A stretch of 64,000 bases of DNA from assembly GCF_000722545.1 (NCBI RefSeq), contig NZ_JNVM01000004.1:248001-312000 (forward strand). The letters run 5' to 3'. The translations under genes and the position numbers were made by a program. The stretch is from Paenibacillus tyrphae (lineage in GTDB: Bacteria; Bacillota; Bacilli; Paenibacillales; NBRC-103111). Shown in pieces: positions 36,889-45,595 of the stretch (positions are counted from its first letter, which is position 1; the number at the start of each line of letters is the position of its first letter). The notes under the pieces were generated by a model. That model searched no databases. It worked only from the letters and a program-made list of their open reading frames with translations, and had not been told where the DNA came from.

Positions 36889-39800
36889 ATGCGGCCGATT
36901 CATTTGCAAATCGCGGGGCTGCAAAGCTACCGGGAAGCGCAGGACATCGATTTCAGCGCGTTGACCGGCGCTGGCGTCTTCGGCATCTTCGGGCCGACGG
37001 GCAGCGGCAAGTCGACGCTGCTCGATGCGATGACGCTGGCTTTGTTCGGGAAGGTGGAGCGGGCGCCGGGCGGCACGCAGGCGATTATGAACCAGGCGGA
37101 GCAGACGTTGTCCGTCTCGTTTACCTTCGAGCTGGGGCATGCGCTCGGCGTCAAGCGCTACCGCGTAGACCGCCAGTTCAAGCGGGGCGGCGACGTCTCG
37201 GTGCTGGGCAGCCTGTGTCGGCTGATTCAATACCGGGACGACGAAGCGATCGTACTGGCCGACAAGGCGGGTGAGGTCAATCAGCAGATTCAGGATATTT
37301 TGGGCTTGTCGATGGCCGATTTTACCCGGGCGGTCGTGCTGCCACAAGGGAAGTTCGCGGAGTTTCTGACGCTGACGGGCAAAGACCGACGCGCGATGCT
37401 TCAGCGCTTGTTCCATCTTGAGCCGTACGGCGACCGGCTAAGTGCGAAAACCGCCGCCCGTTTCAAGGAAACGGATGTGGCGATCCGGGCGCTCCAGGCG
37501 GAGCAGCAGGGCCTCGGCGACGCCTCGCAAGCGGCGCTGGCGCTGGCCGAGCAGCGGCTCGGCGAAGCGCGCGAAGCCGCCCGCGGGCTGCGCGAGCGGC
37601 TCGCCGCCTGCGAGCGCCGCGCCGCGGAGCTGCGCGCCGTGCGCGAGCTGCAGCGCGAGCGCGCCTCGCTGGCCGAGCGCCAGGCGGCGCTGGCCGCGCA
37701 GGCGCCGCGCGTGGCGCAGCTCGCGGCGCGCCTCGCCCGCGCGGCGCAGGCCGAGCGGCTGCGCCCGCTCGTGCGCCGGCGCAGCGCCGCGGAGGCGCAG
37801 CTCGCGCAGCAGCGCGGCGCTGCCCGCGCCGCCGCCGAGGCGCTCGGCGCCGCGCAGAGCGCGCTCGCCGCAGCGCAGGCGGCGCACGCTGCCGCGCGCG
37901 AGGCGCTGGCCGCGCAGGAGGCGCCGCTGGCTGCGCGGCTCGAGCAGCTGCGCCAGGCTGCGCAGCTCGCGGCCGAGCTTGCTGCGGCGCGCGAGCGGCT
38001 GGCCGCGCTGGCCGCCGAAGGCGGGCGCCGCGAGGCGCAGCTGGCGGCGCTGCGCGCGGAGCAGGCGCGCGAGCGCGAGCTGCGCGAGAAGGCGCTGCAG
38101 CGGCAGGCGCAGCTGCGCGACGAGCTGAAGCGGGCGGAGGTCCCCGCCGCGCACCGCGAGCGCCTGCAGGAGGCGCTGCAGGAGAAGCGCGAGCTAGAAC
38201 GGCTCGCGAAGCTGGAGGCGGAGCAGCAGGCGGAATCGAACCGCCTGCAGGCGGAGCTGCAGCGGCTGAGCCAGGCGGGGGCGTCGCTGCAAGCGGCGCA
38301 GCGGGAATGGGAGCGGCTGGCGACAGAATGGACGCAGGAGCTGCTCGCAGCTTATCGAGCTTCGCGGGAGGCGGAAAGCCGGCTGACAGGGCTGGAGAGC
38401 CGCATCGCGGAGGAAATCGCAAACCGCCGTAAAGCTCAGCAGCAAGCGGAGCTTTCGGCGATGGCCGAGGCGTTAGCGGCGCACCTACATCACGGTGAAG
38501 CTTGCCCGGTTTGCGGCTCCGTGGCGCATCCGAATCCGGCGCAGCCGCAGGCCGGGAAAGCCATGGCCGGAACTCCGGCCGCGCCGCAAGACGAAGCGGC
38601 GATGCTGGAGCGGCAGCAGAACGAAGCCCGCGAAAGCCGGTTTGCAGTCCAAGGCCATTTGCAGTCGCTGCAAGCGCTGGAAAGACAATGGCGGCAGGCG
38701 GTGGAGGAAGAGCCCCAAGGGCTGCCCGCTGCGCTAGGCGAAGCGGCTGTCACAGCCGTTTCCGCAACGGAATCTTCCGCTCCCGGCATCGCCGGCGAAC
38801 GGATCGCAGAGACGCTGCGCCAAGCGGCGGAGTCGGCTGCTGGGGTCAGCCGTCGGATTCAGCAACTGCAAGCAAAGCTTCAAGAGCTGCTGCAAAGCAA
38901 GCGCCAGCTGGACAAGCAACGGCATGACGGCGAAGCGCGCAAGCAAACGGCGCAAACGCTGTTCGACGCCCATGCGGCCAAAGCGGGCGAGACCCGCGAA
39001 GCGCTGAACGCCGTCCGCACCAGCTGGCAAGCCAAATTTCCGGAGCTCCAACCGGAGGAACTTGAAGAGCTTGCGGAGCGGCTGAAGCGTCAGGACCAAC
39101 TGGCCGAGGAACTGCGCGGCCGTTTGGACAAAAGCGTGGAGTTTTTGGATGAGAAGCGGAGCCGGATGGAGCAGCTCCAGCAAGAGCTGAGCGAGGCGGA
39201 GAAAGAGTTCGTGCGGTTGACGGCGGAACGGCAAGCGCTTGAGCAGCAGACCGGACAGCAGGCGGAGCGGCTGCGGGCTTGGGTAGGAGACGAAGACGCT
39301 TCCGCATTGGCTGCCAAGGCGCAAGCCGAGCTGCACAAGCTGCGTACCGAAGCGCAGCGGGCCACCCAGCTCCTCGAAGAAGCGCAGGCCCGCCAGCAGG
39401 CCGAATCGAAGGCGGAAGCCGCGGCGCGGCAAGCGGCCGAATCGGCGCGGCTCGCCTACGAGGAAGCGGAAGCGGAATGGACGCAGCAAGCGTCCGCAGA
39501 AGGCTTCGCAACAGCAGACGAAGTGACGCAAGCGCTGGTCGAACCGGAGCAGCAGCAGGCATGGGCTGCCGCAGTCGAAGCCCACGGCAAGCAGGAGCAC
39601 CAACTTGCCTCGCGGCAGATGGAGCTTGACGCCGAGCTGGCGGGACGGCAGGTCACCGAAGAAGAGTGGACGGCGCTGGAGGAAGAGCTGGCCCGATGCA
39701 AGGCCGAGGACGAATCGGCGCTGCAGGCGACGGCCAAGGCGGAGCGCGACCACGAGGAGCTGCAGGCGAAGCATGCCCGGTGGAGCGAGCTGGAGGCGGA

Positions 39801-40332
39801 GCGGGAGAAAAGCCAGCAGGAGCTGTCCATGCTCGGCAAATTGCAAAGCGTGCTGCGCGGCAATGCCTTCGTCGAATTTTTGGCGGAGGAGCAGCTCATG
39901 CATGTCAGCCGTGCAGCATCGGAACGGCTCGGTCAGCTGACGCGGCAAAAATATGCGATCGAGGTCGATTCCGGCGGCGGCTTCGTTATCCGCGACAACG
40001 CGAATGGCGGCGTGCGCCGGCCGGTGACTACCTTGTCCGGCGGCGAAACGTTCCTGACCTCGCTGTCGCTGTCGCTCGCCCTTTCGACGCAAATTCAGCT
40101 GAAAGGGGAGCATCCTCTCGAATTTTTCTTCCTGGACGAGGGGTTCGGTACGCTGGATCAAGAGCTGCTCGATACGGTCATCACCGCGCTGGAAAAGCTG
40201 CATTTAGACAAGCTGACCGTCGGCGTCATCAGCCACGTGCCGGAGCTGAGAGCGCGGCTGCCGCGCAGGCTGGTCGTTCACCCCGCCGAGCCGAACGGAC
40301 GAGGCAGCAGGGTAACGCTGGAAACGATGTAG
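36889..40332 (+). CDS. sbcC: Exonuclease SbcCD subunit C (SMC/Rad50-like ATPase)
   Basis: ABC-type ATPase with a long coiled coil that pairs with SbcD. N-terminal Walker A GPTGSGKSTLLDAM, and the zinc hook CPVCGS at about residue 538, in the middle of the coil. C-terminal signature LSGGETFLTSLSLSLAL and Walker B FFFLDEGFGTLD. The coil is extremely rich in Ala, Arg, Glu and Gln, and the DNA at about 37500-38200 is much more GC-rich than its neighbours. ATG with GAAAGGGGG. It is separated from sbcD by the palindromic element, which may reduce coupling. Confidence 0.95.
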   Translation: MRPIHLQIAGLQSYREAQDIDFSALTGAGVFGIFGPTGSGKSTLLDAMTLALFGKVERAPGGTQAIMNQAEQTLSVSFTFELGHALGVKRYRVDRQFKRGGDVSVLGSLCRLIQYRDDEAIVLADKAGEVNQQIQDILGLSMADFTRAVVLPQGKFAEFLTLTGKDRRAMLQRLFHLEPYGDRLSAKTAARFKETDVAIRALQAEQQGLGDASQAALALAEQRLGEAREAARGLRERLAACERRAAELRAVRELQRERASLAERQAALAAQAPRVAQLAARLARAAQAERLRPLVRRRSAAEAQLAQQRGAARAAAEALGAAQSALAAAQAAHAAAREALAAQEAPLAARLEQLRQAAQLAAELAAARERLAALAAEGGRREAQLAALRAEQARERELREKALQRQAQLRDELKRAEVPAAHRERLQEALQEKRELERLAKLEAEQQAESNRLQAELQRLSQAGASLQAAQREWERLATEWTQELLAAYRASREAESRLTGLESRIAEEIANRRKAQQQAELSAMAEALAAHLHHGEACPVCGSVAHPNPAQPQAGKAMAGTPAAPQDEAAMLERQQNEARESRFAVQGHLQSLQALERQWRQAVEEEPQGLPAALGEAAVTAVSATESSAPGIAGERIAETLRQAAESAAGVSRRIQQLQAKLQELLQSKRQLDKQRHDGEARKQTAQTLFDAHAAKAGETREALNAVRTSWQAKFPELQPEELEELAERLKRQDQLAEELRGRLDKSVEFLDEKRSRMEQLQQELSEAEKEFVRLTAERQALEQQTGQQAERLRAWVGDEDASALAAKAQAELHKLRTEAQRATQLLEEAQARQQAESKAEAAARQAAESARLAYEEAEAEWTQQASAEGFATADEVTQALVEPEQQQAWAAAVEAHGKQEHQLASRQMELDAELAGRQVTEEEWTALEEELARCKAEDESALQATAKAERDHEELQAKHARWSELEAEREKSQQELSMLGKLQSVLRGNAFVEFLAEEQLMHVSRAASERLGQLTRQKYAIEVDSGGGFVIRDNANGGVRRPVTTLSGGETFLTSLSLSLALSTQIQLKGEHPLEFFFLDEGFGTLDQELLDTVITALEKLHLDKLTVGVISHVPELRARLPRRLVVHPAEPNGRGSRVTLETM

Positions 40333-40361
40333 CATACTTCTACGCGGACGGTCATAGCTAA

Positions 40362-40370
40362 TGATATAAT
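40362..40370 (+). promoter_or_regulatory. Extended -10 promoter element before the GH26-like gene
   Basis: TGATATAAT (extended -10 with perfect TATAAT), 36 nt before the ATG; the -35 region is poor. Confidence 0.5.
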
Positions 40371-40405
40371 AAATAGAACAAGCCGCAGCGCAAGGGGGAA
40401 CAGGA

Positions 40406-42577
40406 ATGACCATCACCAATCGCAAGCCGGATTATCCGAAGGGGCGCGGCATGAACCGCCGAAGCGCGCGCCTATTGCTTGCCGCCGTTGTGGGCGCGGG
40501 CTTGCTCCTCGGACAAGGCTTGCCGGTTCAGGCCGACGCCATCTGGGACCGCTGGAAGGCGGCGGATGCCGCTGTGGCCAAAGGAGATGCGGCGACGGCC
40601 GTGCCGCACTGGAAATTTCTTACGGAGCATTATGCGGCGGCCGGAGATTGGGAGAATGCCGCGCTGTTTAGCGGCAAGCTCAACCAGTATTTCGACGGCA
40701 TTAAGGATTACGAGCAGGCGATACGCTACTACGAGCAGGAGAACGACTATTGGCTGAAGGCGGGAAAAGATTGGGGAGCGGTCGATTTGCAGCGGGCGGA
40801 GCAGATCCGCACGACCATCGACGCGTATATCGGGACGCAAGATGCCGAAACGCTGCGGCGGCAAGCGGCCCCGAAAAACGGCAAGCTGGCGAAGTTCGAG
40901 CCGGAATACGGCATGTACATCGGCATGTACACCGAACGGGACCCGGGGATGCAGAACTATTTTGACCGCTCGGAGAGCTTGTACGGCAAAAAGCATGCGC
41001 TGTATCTTGCCTATTCGCAAGTCGGCAAGCCGTTTCCGAAGCAGCATGCGGCCCGGGCCAAGCAGGTTGGCGCTGCACTGCAGGTCGGCTGGGAACCGGC
41101 AAATGGCTTGGACGCCGTAACGGACGATGTTGTCCGTCAATGGGCAAAGGAGGCGAAAGCCGCCGGCATTCCGATATTTTTACGCTACGCCAGCGAAATG
41201 AACGGCGACTGGGTCGTCTGGCACGGCGATCCGCAAAAGTATATCGATAAATTCAAAATGGTTCACGACATCATGGCCGAGGAAGCGCCGAACGTCGCCA
41301 TGGTATGGAGCCCCGGCGACGTGCCGATGTATTCGATGGACGCTTATTATCCCGGCGACGTTTACGTCGACTGGGTCGGCGTGAGCATGTATACGGAGCC
41401 GTATGAGAACGGCGATCCGCAGCAGGGCAATATGCAGGCGACAAGTCCCGTCGAACGGCTCGATCATTTGTACAAAACGTACGCCGATCGCAAGCCGCTG
41501 ATGATCAGCGAAACGGCCGTCTCTCATTACGCCAACCTGCCGCAGGAATCGTTTACCGACTACGGGCTGCTTAACCTGCAGCGCCTGTACGAAGTGATGC
41601 CCTTCAAATACCCGCGGCTCAAGTCGATTACGTATTTCAACGTCAATCTCGATATGAAGGAATCGAAGAACAATTACCTGCTTCGCGACAATGAGGCGAT
41701 GCTGAAGCTGTATAAGCAGCTTATCTCTTCTCCGTATTACTTGTCCAAGGTGGAGCAAGGGGCGAAGCCTTCCGATCACGCAGGGTTTGTGCCGATGGGG
41801 AAGGACAACGCTGTCGCACGGGCGGGCAAGCTTATTCCGTTCGTCAAAATTCCGGATATCTACATCGGCAAACTTGAATATTATTTGAACGGAACCTTGC
41901 TTGCGACGCAGACGGCTCCGCCATTCGGGATCGACCTGGTGGCCGGCGCGATTCCGGAGGGTTCGGTTATTGAACTCGCAGTCTATAATCGCGCTGGACA
42001 GAAGAGCGGCTCCCGTTCATTTCCGATCACCTCCAGAATTTCCGTCGATGTGGATGGAAAAGACGTACGGTTCGAGCAGCCTCCGGTTCTGATCGAGGGC
42101 AGCACGCTGACGCCGCTGCGCACGATTTTCGAAGCGATGGGGGCGAAGGTGGAGTGGAACGAGGCGACCCGGACGGCCACAGGGCAAAAAGGCTCGACGA
42201 CCGTCTCCGTGACGATCGGCAGCGGCGCCGCGAGCATAAACAGCGAAGCTTTCCCGCTCGAAGCTCCCGCCCAGTTGGTCAACGGCCATACGATGGTTCC
42301 GGCCCGTTTTATCGGCGAAGCGTTCGGCGGCAAGGTCGAGTGGGACGGGGAGACGCAAACGGTGCGAATCGGCACCGGATCGGGGGTAGAGCGCGGAACA
42401 GCATTGCGGGAGCTTCCGGTGTCACTTACCGCGGTGAAGTCCTCGTCCACCGTCACGACTCTCTCAGCGGAGCGTAAGTCGCCGTCCGACCCCAAACCAG
42501 GGCCGCTTCAGGCGGTCGGCGCATGGTTTGGTTGGGTGGGGCAGCAGTTAGCCAAGCTTTGGAACGATCTGATGTAA
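40406..42577 (+). CDS. Secreted GH26-like glycosidase with C-terminal stalk (copper amine oxidase N-like) domain
   Basis: Exported protein of 723 residues. Basic start and hydrophobic core LLLAAVVGAGLLLGQGL, with probable signal cleavage after QADA. Residues 50-150 are helical and TPR-like (tandem KAADAAVAKGDAATAVPHW, YEQAIRYYEQENDYW). Residues about 165-440 resemble GH26 mannanases: RYASEMNGDW (about 259-268) carries the acid/base Glu and MISETAV (about 365-371) the nucleophile. The C-terminal part (about 545-655) is a pair of PF07833-type stalk repeats: EGSTLTPLRTIFEAMGAKVEW and NGHTMVPARFIGEAFGGKVEW. ATG 40451 (MNRRSAR) is an alternative start, giving a more compact signal peptide. Substrate unproven. 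Confidence 0.75.
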   Translation: MTITNRKPDYPKGRGMNRRSARLLLAAVVGAGLLLGQGLPVQADAIWDRWKAADAAVAKGDAATAVPHWKFLTEHYAAAGDWENAALFSGKLNQYFDGIKDYEQAIRYYEQENDYWLKAGKDWGAVDLQRAEQIRTTIDAYIGTQDAETLRRQAAPKNGKLAKFEPEYGMYIGMYTERDPGMQNYFDRSESLYGKKHALYLAYSQVGKPFPKQHAARAKQVGAALQVGWEPANGLDAVTDDVVRQWAKEAKAAGIPIFLRYASEMNGDWVVWHGDPQKYIDKFKMVHDIMAEEAPNVAMVWSPGDVPMYSMDAYYPGDVYVDWVGVSMYTEPYENGDPQQGNMQATSPVERLDHLYKTYADRKPLMISETAVSHYANLPQESFTDYGLLNLQRLYEVMPFKYPRLKSITYFNVNLDMKESKNNYLLRDNEAMLKLYKQLISSPYYLSKVEQGAKPSDHAGFVPMGKDNAVARAGKLIPFVKIPDIYIGKLEYYLNGTLLATQTAPPFGIDLVAGAIPEGSVIELAVYNRAGQKSGSRSFPITSRISVDVDGKDVRFEQPPVLIEGSTLTPLRTIFEAMGAKVEWNEATRTATGQKGSTTVSVTIGSGAASINSEAFPLEAPAQLVNGHTMVPARFIGEAFGGKVEWDGETQTVRIGTGSGVERGTALRELPVSLTAVKSSSTVTTLSAERKSPSDPKPGPLQAVGAWFGWVGQQLAKLWNDLM

Positions 42578-42598
42578 GATATACATTCGATCATTAAT

Positions 42599-42659
42599 AA
42601 AAAAAGCTCGAACGGCAGGTTCCGCTTTTCACGGAACCGAGACCATTCGAGCTTTTTAT
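42599..42659 (+). terminator. Bidirectional terminator between convergent genes
   Basis: AAAAAGCTCGAA (42601-42612) and TTCGAGCTTTTT (42646-42657) flank an inner GGTTCCG/CGGAACC hairpin. A-run and T-run on either side let it stop both the GH26-like gene and the opposite-strand fusion gene. Confidence 0.9.
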
Positions 42660-42679
42660 TTGCACGCCTATAATCGGAA

Positions 42680-44590
42680 TTATGCTCGTTGAAGCTGCGG
42701 GGTTTCCTCCAGAATCGCTTTGGCCGCCAGCCGCGCGCTGGAGAAGGCGCGTTCCGCCAGCTCGCCTTTGCCTTGACAGCCGTCGCCGCAGAAGTAGAAC
42801 GGCACGTTCTCGATCCGGTTCGGCAGCAGCCGGTTGCTTGCGATATTTTTGACGCTCGACACCATCGCTTTTTTCGAAACGCGCTTCACTTCCGTCGCTT
42901 CGCGCCAGCCCGGATAGTGCTGATCGAACAACGCTTCCATCTGTTCGGTCTTTTTATCCAGATACGCTTTGCGCTCGTCCTCGCCCTCGAAGCTGTCGTT
43001 CAGGTACGCGATGCCCTGCAGCAGCTGCCCGCCTTCCGGAACGAGCGTATGGTCGGTCGCCGAGACGTCGCTGATGAACAGCTTGTTGTCCATGTCGCTG
43101 ATGTAGCTGAACGGGCGGGCCACAACGCGGTTCATGCCGATGTCGTATACCATGACCTCCGTCGCCGTGTTGTCCTCGTAAGGGGCCATGAACGGCTCCC
43201 ACGGCGTATCCTTGAGCAGCTTACAGACCTGCTGTACCGGCATGGCGAAAATAACGCGGTCGAATTCGAGCTCGCGGGTTTTCGTCTGCAGCCAAAACTT
43301 GCGGTCCGCGTAACGGATGCCGTCTACGCCTTCGCGCAGCGCAATTTCCCAGCGGGAGGTCAGGTCGATTTTTTGCTTGAGCTGGTTCGTAATGACGGCC
43401 CAACTGCCGAGCACGTAGTTGACCGGGCGGCCCGACAAAAAGAGGTTGTGATAATACTCGCTGATCACCGCGCCAGACACCTTCCGCGCCTCTTCCGGCG
43501 TGATGAAGAAGTTCGAACAGACAAGATGCTCCCACAGTTCCTTGACGTCTTCGTCCGCGTCCGACTGTGCCAAGTAATCACCCAGCGTATCGTAATTGCG
43601 CACGTTGTGAATGTTGGCGATGATCGCCGTAATTTCCCCGACGAAGCGCACCTTTTGGATCGGATTCAGCAGCTCCGTCCGCATCAGGTTGACGAAGTCG
43701 AGCGGAGCCGGCGTCAGCTGTTCGTTTTTGTAATACATGACCCGCCGTTTGTCCACCTGCTTCGAGCTGAACGAGAGTCCCAGCTCGCGCTCCAGATCGC
43801 CGATGGTGTGGCGATCGATGCCGTAAATCGCGTGCGCGCCGTAATTCAGCGTAAAGCCCGCTTTTTCATAAGTAAACGCCCGTCCGCCCAGTTGTGGACT
43901 GCGCTCGAATAGGACGCCCTCGATTCCTTGATGCTCCGATAAATAAGCGGCTGCGGTTAACCCCGCAAGCCCTCCTCCGATGATAGCAACCTTCATGTTG
44001 TGTTCTCCTTTCCGTTCTGCTTCCAGTAGAATCGGTTCCGCTTCCTTGTTATGGCGAAGCCCTGTCCAAACCCAAGCGAGCTGCTCCCGCATCCGCTCGG
44101 TCAAATTAGTCTCTTCCTCAATCGCGCACCACAGCATGACCGTGCCGAAATAAGCGGTGGTCAGCATTTTGGCTTTACCCGGCTCGGGCAGCCAGCGCAG
44201 CAAGCTTTCGTACAGCGTTCGTTTCAGCTCTTCCATGGCCGCCTTCAGGCCTTCGTTTTGCATCGAAAGGGCGATCCAGCTGCGGATCAGCCGTCTGTAG
44301 GCGCCCAGTGCTTCGGCCAAATCCAGCATCAGCCGGTTGACGTGGCTTTCGAGCGACCGCACCTGCGAAGGCGTGCGGCTGCACCAGGCTTGAATAAGCT
44401 CCGTTTGTTTTCTCGGAATTTCCTGCAAAATTTCGTCTTTGCCTTCAAAATAATGGTAGAACGTTCCTTTGGACGTCTGAGTCGCGGCGATGATATCGTC
44501 CACCGACACATGCTCGTACCCGCGTTCCACAAACAGCTTCAGGGCGACATCCATCAGGTAGTCGCGTTTTTTCCGCGTCGACGCTCTCAT
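42680..44590 (-). CDS. TetR regulator fused in frame to FAD-dependent amine-oxidase-like oxidoreductase
   Basis: One uninterrupted frame of 636 residues. Residues 1-60 are a TetR HTH (KKRDYLMDVALKLFVERGYE, VDDIIAATQTSKGTFYHYFEGKDEI) and 61-195 a helical ligand domain with EEETNLTERMREQLAWVW. From residue 199 the protein restarts as MKVAIIGGGLAGLTAAAYLSE, a dinucleotide-binding GxGxxG start of the phytoene-desaturase/amine-oxidase superfamily, ending with FYFCGDGCQGKGELAERAFSSA. The Met at residue 199 has a perfect ribosome-binding site, so a separate 438-residue enzyme (42680-43996) may also be made. Start ATG 44590 is preferred to GTG 44626. Either a real fusion or a lost TetR stop codon. 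Substrate unknown. Confidence 0.82.
   Translation of the reverse strand: MRASTRKKRDYLMDVALKLFVERGYEHVSVDDIIAATQTSKGTFYHYFEGKDEILQEIPRKQTELIQAWCSRTPSQVRSLESHVNRLMLDLAEALGAYRRLIRSWIALSMQNEGLKAAMEELKRTLYESLLRWLPEPGKAKMLTTAYFGTVMLWCAIEEETNLTERMREQLAWVWTGLRHNKEAEPILLEAERKGEHNMKVAIIGGGLAGLTAAAYLSEHQGIEGVLFERSPQLGGRAFTYEKAGFTLNYGAHAIYGIDRHTIGDLERELGLSFSSKQVDKRRVMYYKNEQLTPAPLDFVNLMRTELLNPIQKVRFVGEITAIIANIHNVRNYDTLGDYLAQSDADEDVKELWEHLVCSNFFITPEEARKVSGAVISEYYHNLFLSGRPVNYVLGSWAVITNQLKQKIDLTSRWEIALREGVDGIRYADRKFWLQTKTRELEFDRVIFAMPVQQVCKLLKDTPWEPFMAPYEDNTATEVMVYDIGMNRVVARPFSYISDMDNKLFISDVSATDHTLVPEGGQLLQGIAYLNDSFEGEDERKAYLDKKTEQMEALFDQHYPGWREATEVKRVSKKAMVSSVKNIASNRLLPNRIENVPFYFCGDGCQGKGELAERAFSSARLAAKAILEETPQLQRA
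43994..44013 (-). promoter_or_regulatory. Internal ribosome-binding site and start codon of the oxidoreductase half
   Basis: On the minus strand, GGAAAGGAGAAC lies 5-8 nt before ATG 43996 (MKVAIIGGG), inside the fusion frame. This is as good as any start signal in the window and marks the ancestral gene boundary. Confidence 0.75.
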
Positions 44591-44658
44591 GAACCGGTCC
44601 ACCCCTAAACCCCCTTTGGTTAGCACCGTTTGCCAAGCATTGAATGGCTCCGTTTAGT

Positions 44659-44687
44659 ATTATAGATAATATTAGACCGATAGTCTA
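44659..44687 (-). promoter_or_regulatory. Promoter of the TetR-oxidoreductase gene with overlapping TetR-type operator
   Basis: Minus strand: TAGACT (44682-44687), 17 bp, TATAAT (44659-44664). The inverted repeat TAGAC-CGATA-GTCTA (44673-44687) covers the -35 and part of the spacer, the expected place for autorepression by the TetR domain. Confidence 0.7.
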
Positions 44688-44935
44688 TAAATGAATCCCT
44701 GTTTTCGGGCATAAATCGATGCTTATTTTCGTTAATATAGATCACATTTTGAGAACGATCAGGTCACAATGGACGGAGGCGCGCAAAAAAACAATGTTTT
44801 ATTATGAAAACAAGCCGAATGATGCCAAAAATCGTGTTTTTGTCTTTTTGCCGCGACGAGTTTTCTTTTTGCCAAGTTTTCGGGTATAGTGGAAGGAGAC
44901 AAGCCTGAACCTGATCTTTGGAAGGAGGGGAGAAC

Positions 44936-45280
44936 GTGGACTGCATTTTTTGTAAAATCGTCGAAGGGTCGATCCCTTCGAAAAAAGTGTTCGAGAACGA
45001 GCATGTCGTTGCCTTTCACGACATTCATCCGGCCGCTCCCGTACATATTTTAATCATTCCAAAAAAACATATCGCGTCGATGAACGATGTCGGAGCGGAC
45101 GACTGGCATCTGCTTGGAGAAATGCACAGCGCGGCGCAGCAAATCGCCAAAGAACAGGGCGTTGCCGAATCCGGCTACCGTCTGATCAACAACTGCGGCA
45201 AGCACAGCGGGCAAGAGGTATTCCATATTCATTATCACCTGCTTGGCGGTGAAAAACTGGGGCCGCTCAACGCCCGCTAA
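44936..45280 (+). CDS. HIT-family hydrolase (HinT/YcfF-like)
   Basis: Small histidine-triad nucleotide-binding protein of 114 residues that cleaves phosphoramidate-type nucleotide conjugates. CIFCKIV at the N terminus includes the two zinc-binding cysteines; the triad HIHYHLLGG ends the active site. GTG at 44936 follows AAGGAGGGGAG; an earlier in-frame TTG (44918) lies in that site. The 245 nt between the TetR promoter and this gene are AT-rich, with a TATAGT box at 44885-44890 and no clear -35. It precedes rpsU as in other Paenibacillaceae. Confidence 0.92.
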   Translation: MDCIFCKIVEGSIPSKKVFENEHVVAFHDIHPAAPVHILIIPKKHIASMNDVGADDWHLLGEMHSAAQQIAKEQGVAESGYRLINNCGKHSGQEVFHIHYHLLGGEKLGPLNAR

Positions 45281-45320
45281 ACCCGGTGCGACTCATTTTT
45301 GAAGTTTTGTTCCGGATAGG

Positions 45321-45350
45321 TTGACACCCAGTTTCCTTATCACCTATAAT
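45321..45350 (+). promoter_or_regulatory. Consensus sigma-A promoter of rpsU-yqeY
   Basis: Perfect TTGACA (45321-45326) and perfect TATAAT (45345-45350) at 18-bp spacing. Confidence 0.9.
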
Positions 45351-45409
45351 GAGGTTTGATGAATGTCTTTTTTCGTCTTGGACGGTCTGTTCGGAGGGAG
45401 GGAAAACTG

Positions 45410-45583
45410 GTGTCAGAAACTCGAGTTCGCAAGAACGAAACTATAGATGCTGCACTTCGTCGCTTTAAGCGTTCCATCGCCAAAGATGGCGTTTTGGCGG
45501 AGGTCAAAAAACGCAAGCATTATGAGAAGCCAAGCGTGAAACGCAAGAAGAAGTCAGAGGCTGCTCGCAAGAGAAAGTTCTAG
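45410..45583 (+). CDS. rpsU: 30S ribosomal protein S21
   Basis: 57 residues, [20 protein letters not shown] then [25 protein letters not shown], the standard bS21 sequence with a basic C-terminal tail. GTG at 45410 follows GGAGGGAGGG; the frame open from 45356 includes non-S21 sequence. It is transcribed from a full-consensus promoter, and yqeY follows after 12 nt. Confidence 0.97.
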   Translation: MSETRVRKNETIDAALRRFKRSIAKDGVLAEVKKRKHYEKPSVKRKKKSEAARKRKF

Positions 45584-45595
45584 GAGGCTTAATCG

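Noticed and set aside
37463..38422. Several long overlapping frames on both strands inside sbcC
   Set aside because: They arise from the very GC-rich coiled-coil coding sequence, which lacks stop codons in all frames; products are Ala/Arg/Pro simple sequence.
42689..43912. 407-residue plus-strand frame opposite the oxidoreductase
   Set aside because: Arg/His/Val-rich antisense product with no motif; the minus-strand protein has clear FAD-binding motifs.
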